Assembly: GCA_030592145.1 (NCBI GenBank)
Contig: JAUVKJ010000050.1
Location: 1 to 9,072 of the forward strand
Source: Bacteroides sp.
GTDB taxonomy: Bacteria; Bacteroidota; Bacteroidia; Bacteroidales; SM23-62
Length of the DNA stretch: 9,072 nucleotides
Reading direction: 5' to 3'
Made by a program: the position numbers and the translations under genes. Within the stretch, counting starts at the first letter, position 1, and the number at the start of each line of letters is the position of its first letter. This document shows, in pieces, positions 1 to 6,468 of the stretch. The notes under the pieces are model-generated. The model had not been told where the DNA came from. It saw nothing but the letters and a program-made list of their open reading frames with translations, and made no database searches.

Positions 1-2
1 AA

Positions 3-509
3 ATGTATGAGAAGATCGGTGACCAACAGGGAGTGTTAATGATTGGTTCCGGACTTGTACAGTCCCTTGCTGCAGTTGAGGGAATCGCACTACCGGATAT
101 AAACATCCCGGTACCCTGTGCTTTCAACCTCTCTGATTATCTTGGAACACTCAGTTGTGTTGAAGACTGGGGAGGTGGTGATGTGTATAACTACACCGTG
201 GAAGTGATTGAAGGGACAACGGAAGGTAGTATCATAAATCTTACTATCATGGGTATTTTTGGTGGCATGGGTCTTACGGAGTCACAATTTCAGATCAACC
301 TCAAAAATCTTAATGTAACAGCTGAAGAACAGATGATACTGGAGGACATAACCCAGATCGGTTATCCGGCCTTTTACGGATCCCTGTTCCTTGGCAGCAC
401 CCTGGGTGTTGTAAACACGTGTGCACTGCAACTTGAGTTCACAGTTTCACAGTGGTGTGTTTCTATTGGTTGTTTTGGAGGATCACCAAAGTATACTCTG
501 AAAAAGTAA
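3..509 (+). CDS. Unrecognised protein, 3' part (cut by window edge)
   Basis: The reading frame is open to the left edge, and the first ATG lies only two bases into the window. The visible 168 residues have no signal peptide or lipoprotein box at that ATG, so this is probably the C-terminal part of a longer protein. The sequence is rich in Gly, Ile, Thr and Leu, with alternating hydrophobic/polar stretches (for example residues 62-85 and 93-105) that suggest beta strands. It has no clear transmembrane helix. Five cysteines (39, 52, 140, 152, 157) would fit disulphides in an exported protein. The composition resembles secreted or surface beta-sandwich proteins of Bacteroidota, but I recognise no family and assign no function. 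The gene ends with TAA and a hairpin terminator follows 17 bases later. It converges on cysN. Coding status is well supported; identity is unknown. Confidence 0.7.
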   Translation: MYEKIGDQQGVLMIGSGLVQSLAAVEGIALPDINIPVPCAFNLSDYLGTLSCVEDWGGGDVYNYTVEVIEGTTEGSIINLTIMGIFGGMGLTESQFQINLKNLNVTAEEQMILEDITQIGYPAFYGSLFLGSTLGVVNTCALQLEFTVSQWCVSIGCFGGSPKYTLKK

Positions 510-526
510 TCAAGTCATAGAGGTAT

Positions 527-567
527 AAAAAGAAGAGGCTGTCTCAAATGGGGCAGCTTCTTTTTTT
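527..567 (+). terminator. Rho-independent terminator between converging genes
   Basis: The inner stem pairs 539-545 (CTGTCTC) with 550-556 (GGGGCAG) around an AAAT loop. The outer stem pairs 530-535 (AAGAAG) with 557-562 (CTTCTT), leaving a three-base bulge (536-538), and a run of seven T follows (561-567). Two pairs in the inner stem are G-U on the plus-strand transcript and would become C-A mismatches on the minus-strand transcript. The hairpin is therefore stronger for the left-hand gene than for cysN. It still has A/T-rich flanks on both sides and probably serves cysN too, whose stop lies 18 bases away. Confidence 0.75.
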
Positions 568-585
568 ATGAGCAGCCAGTGCGTG

Positions 586-1866
586 TCAGACAATCATCCC
601 CGCTCCAACCGTATTGTTTGTGGATTCATCTATGAGGATCACCGACCCCGTTATCCGGTTCCGCCTGTAGGAGTCATAATACAGGGGTTTGGTCGTGCGG
701 ATCTTGATCTTCCCGATCTCGTTCAGAACCATACCCTTGTCATCATAGTTCTTATCCAGGGTATTGATGTTGATCTTGAAGGGCATTTCCCTGATGATGC
801 ACCGGGCATCGTTTGTGGTGTGTTTTATGGCGTATTTCCCGTTCATGACCATGGGGGTCTCGCTGAGCCAGCCGACCATCATTTCGATGTCCTGTCCGAC
901 TTCGGGCATCTTGTTTTCCTTGACGATCATATCTCCCCGGCTGATATCGATATCATCTTCCAGGGTGATCACAACGGATTGCGGAGCGAATGCCATATCC
1001 AGGCTTTCCTTCATGGTATCAACCGATTTTATGCACGAAGTAAATCCTGAGGGAAGCACTGCAACCCTGTCTCCGGGCTGGAAGGTCCCGCTTGCAATCC
1101 TGCCGGCATACCCCCGGTAATCGTGATATTTGTCTGCCTGGGGGCGGATCACGTACTGCACCGGGAAACGCCCGTCAACATAATTATAGTCGCTGCTGAT
1201 GTGAATGTTTTCCAGGAGGTACAGGAAGGTGGGACCATCGTACCAGTCCATGTTCCCGGAACGCTCGACAACATTGTCTCCTTTCAGGGCAGAAATGGGG
1301 ATAAAACGGAGGTCCTGGACATCCAGTTTAACGGACAGTTCCTTGAAGCGCTCCTGGATCTTGATAAAAACATCCTCCTTATAATTGACCAGGTCCATTT
1401 TATTGACGCAGACAATGAGATGGGGTATGCGCAGGAGAGATGCGATGTAAGCATGCCTGATGGTTTGCTCCAGCACTCCCTGGCGTGCATCCACCAGGAT
1501 AATGGCCACGTTCGCGGTGGAGGCTCCTGTTACCATGTTGCGGGTATACTGTACATGACCCGGGGTATCCGCGATGATGAACTTGCGTTTCGGGGTTGCA
1601 AAATACCGGTAAGCCACGTCAATGGTGATCCCCTGCTCGCGCTCTGCACGCAAGCCATCGGTCAGGAGGGCCAGGTTGACATGCTCGTCACCCTTCTGCT
1701 CGCTGGCCCTCTTAATGGCCTCCATCTGGTCCTCGAAAATGGCCTTGCTGTCGTAAAGAAGGCGGCCGATAAGGGTACTTTTGCCGTCATCCACGCTGCC
1801 TGCCGTCGTAAACCGCAGCAATTCCATGTTCAGGTAACCCTTTTGAAAATCCTTTGTCTCTGTCAT
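586..1866 (-). CDS. cysN: Sulfate adenylyltransferase subunit 1 (GTPase subunit of ATP sulfurylase)
   Basis: CysN is the EF-Tu-like GTPase that couples GTP hydrolysis to the CysD-catalysed reaction ATP + sulfate to APS + PPi in the cytoplasm, the first step of sulfate activation. The 426-residue product has all expected G motifs: P-loop GSVDDGKST (23-31), the GITIDVAYRYF switch region (79-89), DTPGH (100-104), NKMD (155-158) and SALKGDN (192-198). EF-Tu-type beta-barrel domains II and III follow from about 230 to the end. The protein stops at the usual GAGMI-like C-terminus, so there is no fused APS kinase (CysC) domain as in CysNC or NodQ proteins. Its length fits a stand-alone CysN. It lies 34 bases downstream of cysD on the same strand with no separate promoter evident, so the two are almost certainly co-transcribed. 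The start at 1866 leaves an N-terminal extension before the P-loop typical of the family. Confidence 0.97.
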   Translation of the reverse strand: MTETKDFQKGYLNMELLRFTTAGSVDDGKSTLIGRLLYDSKAIFEDQMEAIKRASEQKGDEHVNLALLTDGLRAEREQGITIDVAYRYFATPKRKFIIADTPGHVQYTRNMVTGASTANVAIILVDARQGVLEQTIRHAYIASLLRIPHLIVCVNKMDLVNYKEDVFIKIQERFKELSVKLDVQDLRFIPISALKGDNVVERSGNMDWYDGPTFLYLLENIHISSDYNYVDGRFPVQYVIRPQADKYHDYRGYAGRIASGTFQPGDRVAVLPSGFTSCIKSVDTMKESLDMAFAPQSVVITLEDDIDISRGDMIVKENKMPEVGQDIEMMVGWLSETPMVMNGKYAIKHTTNDARCIIREMPFKININTLDKNYDDKGMVLNEIGKIKIRTTKPLYYDSYRRNRITGSVILIDESTNNTVGAGMIV

Positions 1867-1900
1867 TATTTATATTGATGTTTACTGTCATCCTGTATCG

Positions 1901-2806
1901 CTAAAAATAACCTTCTTTTTTGCGGTCTTCCATAGCAGCCTCCGAGCGTTTGTCATCGTATCTTCCTCCCCGCTCCGTCACCCTTGTGGCCGCAGTTTCC
2001 TGGATGATTTCCTCGAGAGTATTGGCCTTGGAAAGGGTCACTCCCGTACAGGTAATATCACCGATCGTGCGGCAGCGTACATCCTTCTCAAGCACTTCTT
2101 CCGTATCTTTTTTTACCATGAAGGGCGCATCGGCCAGCCATACTCCGTCACGGAAAAAAACTTTTCGCTTATGGGTGAAATACAGTTTGGGTATCTCTAC
2201 GTCTTCCATGTAGATATACTGCCAGATATCCATTTCTGTCCAGTTACTGAGCGGAAAAACGCGGAAGTGCTCACCCATCTTTTTCTTCCCGTTGAAAAGG
2301 TTCCAGAGTTCCGGCCGCTGGTTCTTCGGGTCCCACTGCCCGAACTCATCCCGGTGGGAGAAAAAGCGTTCCTTGGCCCGGGCTTTTTCTTCATCTCTTC
2401 GGCCTCCTCCAAGGGCAGTATCGAACTTATGTGCTTCAATCGCATCCAGGAGTGTCACGGTCTGCAAAACGTTGCGGCTGGCATTGATGCCTGTTTCTTC
2501 TACTACCTTACCCTGGTCAATGGTATCCTGAACCCGTGCTACAATGCATTTCGCACCGGTCTTTTCCATAAGCTTGTCCCGGAACTCCAGCGTTTCAGGG
2601 AAATTATGACCGGTATCTATATGCATGAGGGGGAAAGGGACTTTCGCGGGCCAGAATGCTTTCCTGGCCAGGTAGAACATCACAATTGAATCCTTTCCGC
2701 CCGAGAAGAGCAGCACCGGTTTTTCAAACTGAGCGGCAACCTCCCTGATCACGTAAATCGATTCAGCCTCCAGTACCCGGAGATGATTCAGGTTATATTT
2801 TTCCAT
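1901..2806 (-). CDS. cysD: Sulfate adenylyltransferase subunit 2 (catalytic subunit of ATP sulfurylase)
   Basis: CysD is the catalytic, ATP-binding subunit of the heterodimeric ATP sulfurylase and makes adenosine 5'-phosphosulfate from ATP and sulfate. It belongs to the PAPS reductase-like ATP pyrophosphatase superfamily. The 301 residues match the usual length of about 300. Visible motifs are the PP-loop SGGKDS (35-40), HIDTGHNFPET (62-72), the basic signature GGGRRDEEKARAKER (133-147), FPLSNWTEMDIW (184-195), VRCRTIGD (243-250) and the conserved tail RGGRYDDKRSEAAMEDRKKEGYF (279-301, only key residues matter: R279, R289 region, K297). No key residue looks missing. It is followed by cysN after 34 bases. 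A TAnnTTTG element ends only four bases before the ATG, so the transcript may be leaderless. No cysC, cysH, cysI or cysJ is in view, so the fate of APS cannot be read from this window. Confidence 0.97.
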   Translation of the reverse strand: MEKYNLNHLRVLEAESIYVIREVAAQFEKPVLLFSGGKDSIVMFYLARKAFWPAKVPFPLMHIDTGHNFPETLEFRDKLMEKTGAKCIVARVQDTIDQGKVVEETGINASRNVLQTVTLLDAIEAHKFDTALGGGRRDEEKARAKERFFSHRDEFGQWDPKNQRPELWNLFNGKKKMGEHFRVFPLSNWTEMDIWQYIYMEDVEIPKLYFTHKRKVFFRDGVWLADAPFMVKKDTEEVLEKDVRCRTIGDITCTGVTLSKANTLEEIIQETAATRVTERGGRYDDKRSEAAMEDRKKEGYF

Positions 2807-2810
2807 CGTG

Positions 2811-2843
2811 CAAAGATATAAAGTTGATTATAATTATGGCAAT
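2811..2843 (-). promoter_or_regulatory. Bacteroidota-type promoter for cysDN
   Basis: Read on the minus strand, TATCTTTG (2818-2811) matches the Bacteroidota -7 consensus TAnnTTTG exactly. An ATTG element (2843-2840), close to the -33 TTTG consensus, lies 21 bases upstream, which is within the usual 19-21 spacing. The -7 box ends four bases before the cysD ATG, so transcription would be expected to start at or within a few bases of the start codon. The -33 element lies inside the last codons of the NlpC/P60 gene. The match is seen directly; promoter activity is inferred. Confidence 0.7.
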
Positions 2844-3628
2844 ATGTTTTCTGTGACTCTTTTAATTACCCGAAGTTTATGTGTGTAACGACTCTGTTCC
2901 CTGTCATAGATCCCCTGGTGGTCGATCGGATCGATCCTTACATGTCCCGAGGCATGCAGCACCTTGCCGGGCTCCATCAGGAGTCCCACATGCACGATCT
3001 CCCCCTCTTCATTGTCAAAGAATACCAGGTCACCGCACCGGGCTTCCGGCAGCATGTTCAAGGCCAGACCCTGTGTCACCTGAACAGATGTATCCCTGCT
3101 GAGGGGAATCCCAAGGATCTTCATGATGGTTTGAACCAATCCTGAGCAATCCGTTCCGTAAGTGCTTTTCCCTCCCCAGAGGTAGGGTACGTTCAGGAAT
3201 TGCCTTCCGGTTTTTAGTATCCTGACGGAAAGATCCCCTTCGCTCTCCCGGCAAGGTTTTTCAATCCGGTAGGTATCTCCGCAATGCACTTTAAGCGGAA
3301 GTTTTTTTTCGAAATACAGGACGGATCCTGCGGGTACCAGCATGCGTTCTTCCCCTGCGGACCTCTGCAGGCTGAGAAAGGAGAGTTGCTGAATGCAATT
3401 TGTAAAACTCCTGTACCGTTGCAGGTTGTCCGGGTTTAGTAAACCCGTTCCGGTCCGGCTGATCCAGCCTTCGTAGCCATCGTATTCATTCTTCACGAAA
3501 AGCCATTGGGATGAGTCTTCCAGAACCTCGAAGATTTCACCGAAGAGCAGTTGTGAACTCATCTCGCTTCTCCCGGAAGCTTCTTTTCTTACCGCCATGC
3601 AGGGGGTTTTGACAATGCCGTAGTTCAT
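2834..3628 (-). CDS. NlpC/P60 (C40) cysteine peptidase with N-terminal bacterial SH3 domains, YkfC-like
   Basis: This is probably a gamma-D-glutamyl-diamino acid endopeptidase that trims murein peptides, as YkfC does in recycling. An N-terminal SH3-like domain spans about residues 4-60 (ending YEGWISR), a weaker second SH3-like region spans about 70-125, and the NlpC/P60 domain covers about 140-260. The catalytic Cys is in TDCSGLV (Cys161), the His in HVGL (His213), and the third polar residue is His225 in VLHASG. YLWGGK and GDLVFFD are also typical. There is no signal peptide or membrane span, so the protein should be cytoplasmic, which fits peptide recycling rather than wall cleavage. I chose the ATG at 3628 (264 residues). 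The frame stays open to a TTG at 3643, but the ATG gives the N-terminus usual for the family and has a promoter-like element upstream. The gene ends 27 bases before cysD and is divergent from the HD-domain gene. Confidence 0.9.
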   Translation of the reverse strand: MNYGIVKTPCMAVRKEASGRSEMSSQLLFGEIFEVLEDSSQWLFVKNEYDGYEGWISRTGTGLLNPDNLQRYRSFTNCIQQLSFLSLQRSAGEERMLVPAGSVLYFEKKLPLKVHCGDTYRIEKPCRESEGDLSVRILKTGRQFLNVPYLWGGKSTYGTDCSGLVQTIMKILGIPLSRDTSVQVTQGLALNMLPEARCGDLVFFDNEEGEIVHVGLLMEPGKVLHASGHVRIDPIDHQGIYDREQSRYTHKLRVIKRVTENILP

Positions 3629-3647
3629 TCCTTTATTTATCAAACTT

Positions 3648-3678
3648 TAAAGATAGAGCTTATTGGATACGAATCAAT
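3648..3678 (-). promoter_or_regulatory. Probable promoter for the NlpC/P60 gene
   Basis: On the minus strand, TATCTTTA (3655-3648) differs from the Bacteroidota -7 consensus TAnnTTTG only at the last base. A TTG within ATTG (3678-3675) stands 19 bases upstream, in the place of the -33 element. The predicted 5' leader before the ATG at 3628 is roughly 15-20 bases. This spacing also argues for the ATG at 3628 rather than the TTG at 3643, which would begin almost inside the promoter. Confidence 0.5.
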
Positions 3679-3691
3679 TCTTGAGTTTTGT

Positions 3692-3699
3692 TAATTTTG
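3692..3699 (+). promoter_or_regulatory. -7 promoter element for the PgpH-like gene
   Basis: TAATTTTG matches the Bacteroidota -7 consensus TAnnTTTG exactly and lies 17 bases before the ATG at 3717. I see no good -33 TTTG element at 19-21 bases upstream; the nearest TTG at 3663 is 26 bases away. The promoter may therefore be weak or need an activator. The element overlaps a perfect inverted repeat (3693-3707). Confidence 0.5.
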
Positions 3700-3707
3700 T
3701 CAAAATT
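3693..3707. repeat. Perfect palindrome AATTTTG-T-CAAAATT in the divergent intergenic region
   Basis: Seven-base arms (3693-3699 and 3701-3707) are exact reverse complements around one central T. The palindrome covers seven of the eight bases of the TAATTTTG promoter element and extends over the expected transcription start of the PgpH-like gene. Such a placement would suit a repressor operator. It is AT-rich, so chance is a real alternative, and no T-run follows that would make it a terminator. Confidence 0.4.
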
Positions 3708-3716
3708 CTCAAGCAG

Positions 3717-5798
3717 ATGAAGAGACTTTATTCCTTCCTGAAGCGGAATCTCAAGGAGATCTACATTATTTTCCTGTTTGCCCTGACCACCCTTATTATC
3801 CTTTTGCTTTTCCCGGGAGAAGGAAGGTTCCGTTTTGAGTTCCAGAAGGGAGCGCCCTGGATGCATGATGAACTGATCGCTACATTCGATTTCCCGATTT
3901 ATAAATTCGAGGAAGAGGTGACCACAGAGCGTGACAGTATTCTGAGGGAATTCAAACCCTACTTCGTCATGGATCCGGAGATTGCCTTGCAGCAACTCGA
4001 CCGCCTGGATAAGGTTTTTGAGAAACAATGGGAATTGTACATGTTCTCCGAAGAGGAAAAATCGAGCTACCGTGAGCCGGGCAGGGATATCATACAATTT
4101 GTCTATTCCAAGGGTATCATTAGCAATGAGGATGTTCTGCAAAGAGTAGATAATAAAGATCTTACCATTGTTATACTCGAAAACCAGGTGGCAGAAGAGA
4201 GGGATTACAACGAGGTATTTACCCAGAAAACGGCTTATGAATACGTACTGGGCCGGCTGAAGACCTATACCGACAGCCTTTACAGGGAACCGGACATTGA
4301 ATTCTTCAGGTCCCTGAACATCAATGAATTCCTTGTTCCTAACCTTTATTATGACGTAGAAACATCGACAAGTGTAAAGGAAGAGCTTATCAACCGGCTA
4401 TCACTGACCAAGGGCATGGTACAGTCCGGCCAGCGGATCATCTCCAGGGGGGAGCTGGTCACCAGCGAGAAATACAGGGTGCTGGAATCGATTCGGAAGG
4501 AATATGAGAAAAACCTGGGACTTCATGGCCGGTTCAATTTTATATTTCTGGGAAAGTTTTTACTGGTTATCATATTGATGAGCATCCTTTACCTGTTCCT
4601 GTATAATTTTAAAAAGAAGATCCTTCAGTCTACCCGGGAAACTTCCTTTATCCTTCTGCTGATCCTTATCCTGGTGGTGGTCTCAAGCTTTACCCTACGT
4701 TATGATGTCCTGAGCCTGTATTTCCTTCCCTTTGCCCTGGTTCCCATCATGATACGAACCTTTTTCGATTCCCGGCTGGCCCTGTTCATCCATATTATCG
4801 TTGTGCTGATTGTCGGTTTCTGGGCGCCGAACAGCTTTGAATTCATCTTTCTGAACCTGATCGCGGGCATCGTGGCCATTTTCAGCATGACGAACTCCTA
4901 CCGGAGGGGCATCCTTTTCCTTACGGCCGTCCTGATCATTGCGGCCTATTCCATCGTATATTCTGCCTTTTCCATGATACAGGAGGGGAACCTGAGTTCC
5001 ATACAATTCAAGACCTTGCTATGGTTTGCCGGGAACGGCCTGCTGATCCTGACCTCTTATCCCCTTATATTCATATTTGAAAAAGGCTTTAAATTTCTTT
5101 CCGATTCCACCCTGATCGAACTTTCCGATACCAACCAGCCCCTTCTCCGTGAACTGGCGGAAAAGGCACCCGGAACCTTTCAGCACAGCCTGCAGGTGGC
5201 CAACCTTGCCGAAGAGGCCATTTTCCGGATCGGTGGTAATCCCAGGCTGATACGGACAGGTGCACTTTACCACGATATAGGCAAGATAAGTAATCCCCTG
5301 TATTTTGTGGAGAACCAGACCACCGATTATAACCCTCATGATGATCTTACGTTTGAAGAGAGTGCCAGGATCATCATCGATCATGTTTCAAAAGGTGTGG
5401 AGATTGCCCGGAAGCACCGCCTGCCGGAAGCCATCGTTGACTTTATAACCACGCATCACGGTACCACTGTTGTGCAATACTTCTACAAATCCTCACTGAA
5501 GGAGTATCCCGATGATGAGACCATGATGGAGAAGTTTTCGTACACCGGACCCAAACCACATTCGCGGGAAACCGCTGTGCTGATGATGGCTGATTCCGTT
5601 GAGGCCTCCTCCCGGAGCCTTAAGGTCAGGGATGAGGAAAGCCTGAATAAACTGGTGGAGCAGATCCTGAACTATCAGATAAGGGAGGGACAATTCGACA
5701 ATGCAGACATCACCTTCCGTGACATCCACAGGATCAAGGAGATTTTTCTTAAGAAACTTCTGAATATTTACCATGTGAGGATAGAGTACCCGGAATAG
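3717..5798 (+). CDS. pgpH: Membrane HD-domain phosphohydrolase, PgpH/7TMR-HDED type (probable c-di-AMP phosphodiesterase)
   Basis: In Firmicutes, PgpH hydrolyses the second messenger c-di-AMP to pApA at the inner face of the membrane. This 693-residue protein has the same build. TM1 is about residues 15-32 and a large extracytoplasmic 7TMR-HDED domain is about 33-272. A block of about seven further membrane segments (about 274-453) is followed by a cytoplasmic HD domain (about 475-690). Metal-site residues visible are His490 (FQHSLQVA), His519-Asp520 (LYHDIGK), His556, His580-His581 (TTHHGT) and Asp626 (MMADSVEASSR); the YTGPKPHSRE signature precedes Asp626. I chose the ATG at 3717. The frame stays open to a TTG at 3663, but the ATG gives the usual basic MKRLYSFLKR start and sits behind a TAnnTTTG element. 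It is divergent from the NlpC/P60 gene and converges on lolA with a 6-base gap. The substrate is inferred from family; no synthase is in view. Confidence 0.9.
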   Translation: MKRLYSFLKRNLKEIYIIFLFALTTLIILLLFPGEGRFRFEFQKGAPWMHDELIATFDFPIYKFEEEVTTERDSILREFKPYFVMDPEIALQQLDRLDKVFEKQWELYMFSEEEKSSYREPGRDIIQFVYSKGIISNEDVLQRVDNKDLTIVILENQVAEERDYNEVFTQKTAYEYVLGRLKTYTDSLYREPDIEFFRSLNINEFLVPNLYYDVETSTSVKEELINRLSLTKGMVQSGQRIISRGELVTSEKYRVLESIRKEYEKNLGLHGRFNFIFLGKFLLVIILMSILYLFLYNFKKKILQSTRETSFILLLILILVVVSSFTLRYDVLSLYFLPFALVPIMIRTFFDSRLALFIHIIVVLIVGFWAPNSFEFIFLNLIAGIVAIFSMTNSYRRGILFLTAVLIIAAYSIVYSAFSMIQEGNLSSIQFKTLLWFAGNGLLILTSYPLIFIFEKGFKFLSDSTLIELSDTNQPLLRELAEKAPGTFQHSLQVANLAEEAIFRIGGNPRLIRTGALYHDIGKISNPLYFVENQTTDYNPHDDLTFEESARIIIDHVSKGVEIARKHRLPEAIVDFITTHHGTTVVQYFYKSSLKEYPDDETMMEKFSYTGPKPHSRETAVLMMADSVEASSRSLKVRDEESLNKLVEQILNYQIREGQFDNADITFRDIHRIKEIFLKKLLNIYHVRIEYPE

Positions 5799-5804
5799 GG
5801 GGAC

Positions 5805-6464
5805 TCATAACCGTGTGTCAACCACTTCCACCCCGGGATGTTCTTCCGGGTCGAAAATAAAGGTCCTGTCGTCCGTTTCGACCTTTCTCCGGTAATCCGT
5901 AAGGATAATGGTATGATTGGCGCCATGCTTGCCGAATGCCTCCGCTGAATAGAGGCGATGATCCTTTTTGTGGATCAGGAGTTTGACGGTATGGTAATTT
6001 TTGTCAAGGTCTTCCGGGAAGATATCTATTTCAGCATAGGTCCGGCCCTTATATTCGATCTCTCCTGCCAGGCGGTATTTAAATCCCTCCTGGTAAAAAG
6101 TGAAAAGATCGGAGGGATTGGAGATAAAAAACTCATCGTCCCCGCCAACCTCCTCCGCATCGCTTAAGTAAACCTCGTTGGCTGAACCCAGGTGGTTCCA
6201 GAGGGTAATTCCGTCGCAGTATATAATAGATTCGCCGATGGAAAGCCTGAATTTCTTTCCCTCCAGGATGAGGGTTCCGCTCTCGGTGCTTGTTTGTTTA
6301 TTCATCAGGTCTTCATAGATGTATTCGAAGGATACACGGATCGGGTAGTCGGCACGGGACTGGACAGAGATTCTGTCAAGTATCTTTTTTGCTTCCGGGT
6401 CTTTCTGTGAGAATGCCCCCTGGAATGCAAAAGCAAAGATCAATATGAACAGGAGTTTTTGCAT
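5805..6464 (-). CDS. lolA: LolA-like outer-membrane lipoprotein carrier protein
   Basis: LolA is the periplasmic chaperone that carries lipoproteins from the LolCDE exporter to the outer membrane. The 219 residues begin with a clear signal peptide: MQKLLFILIFAFAFQ, with probable cleavage after AFS at about residue 19. There is no lipobox Cys, so the mature protein should be soluble in the periplasm. The mature part reads as the open beta-barrel of the family: a helical start (EAKKILDRISVQSRA), then strands including VSFEYIYED, SGTLILEGKKFRLSI, IIYCDGITLWNH, and ISNPSDLFTFYQEGFKYRL. I chose the ATG at 6464; the upstream in-frame ATG at 6485 would overlap ftsK by 17 bases and put seven polar residues before the signal peptide. 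With this start it follows ftsK by 4 bases, suggesting coupled translation. A LolA-family gene directly after ftsK is a familiar Bacteroidota order. Family assignment is good; exact function is inferred from it. Confidence 0.82.
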   Translation of the reverse strand: MQKLLFILIFAFAFQGAFSQKDPEAKKILDRISVQSRADYPIRVSFEYIYEDLMNKQTSTESGTLILEGKKFRLSIGESIIYCDGITLWNHLGSANEVYLSDAEEVGGDDEFFISNPSDLFTFYQEGFKYRLAGEIEYKGRTYAEIDIFPEDLDKNYHTVKLLIHKKDHRLYSAEAFGKHGANHTIILTDYRRKVETDDRTFIFDPEEHPGVEVVDTRL

Positions 6465-6468
6465 CGGA

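Noticed and set aside
1123..1878. A 251-codon plus-strand open frame opposite cysN, and another at 568-1050
   Set aside because: Both are antisense shadows of cysN, whose motifs and reading frame are unambiguous; neither has a recognisable domain or promoter.
2171..2689. A 172-codon plus-strand frame opposite cysD
   Set aside because: It mirrors the complement of conserved CysD codons and contains no recognisable domain.
3629..3643. A five-residue extension of the NlpC/P60 protein from a TTG at 3643
   Set aside because: It would begin a few bases from the -7 element, and the ATG at 3628 gives the expected family N-terminus.
3671..3680. The 10-mer GAATCAATTC occurs both here and at 8832-8841
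   Set aside because: It is short and AT-rich, one copy lies over the end of the gene upstream of ftsK, and the surroundings share nothing else, so chance is the simplest explanation.
3663..3716. An 18-residue N-terminal extension of the PgpH-like protein from a TTG at 3663
   Set aside because: It would run through the TAATTTTG element and the palindrome, uses a rare start codon, and puts non-family residues before the basic MKRLYSFLKR start.
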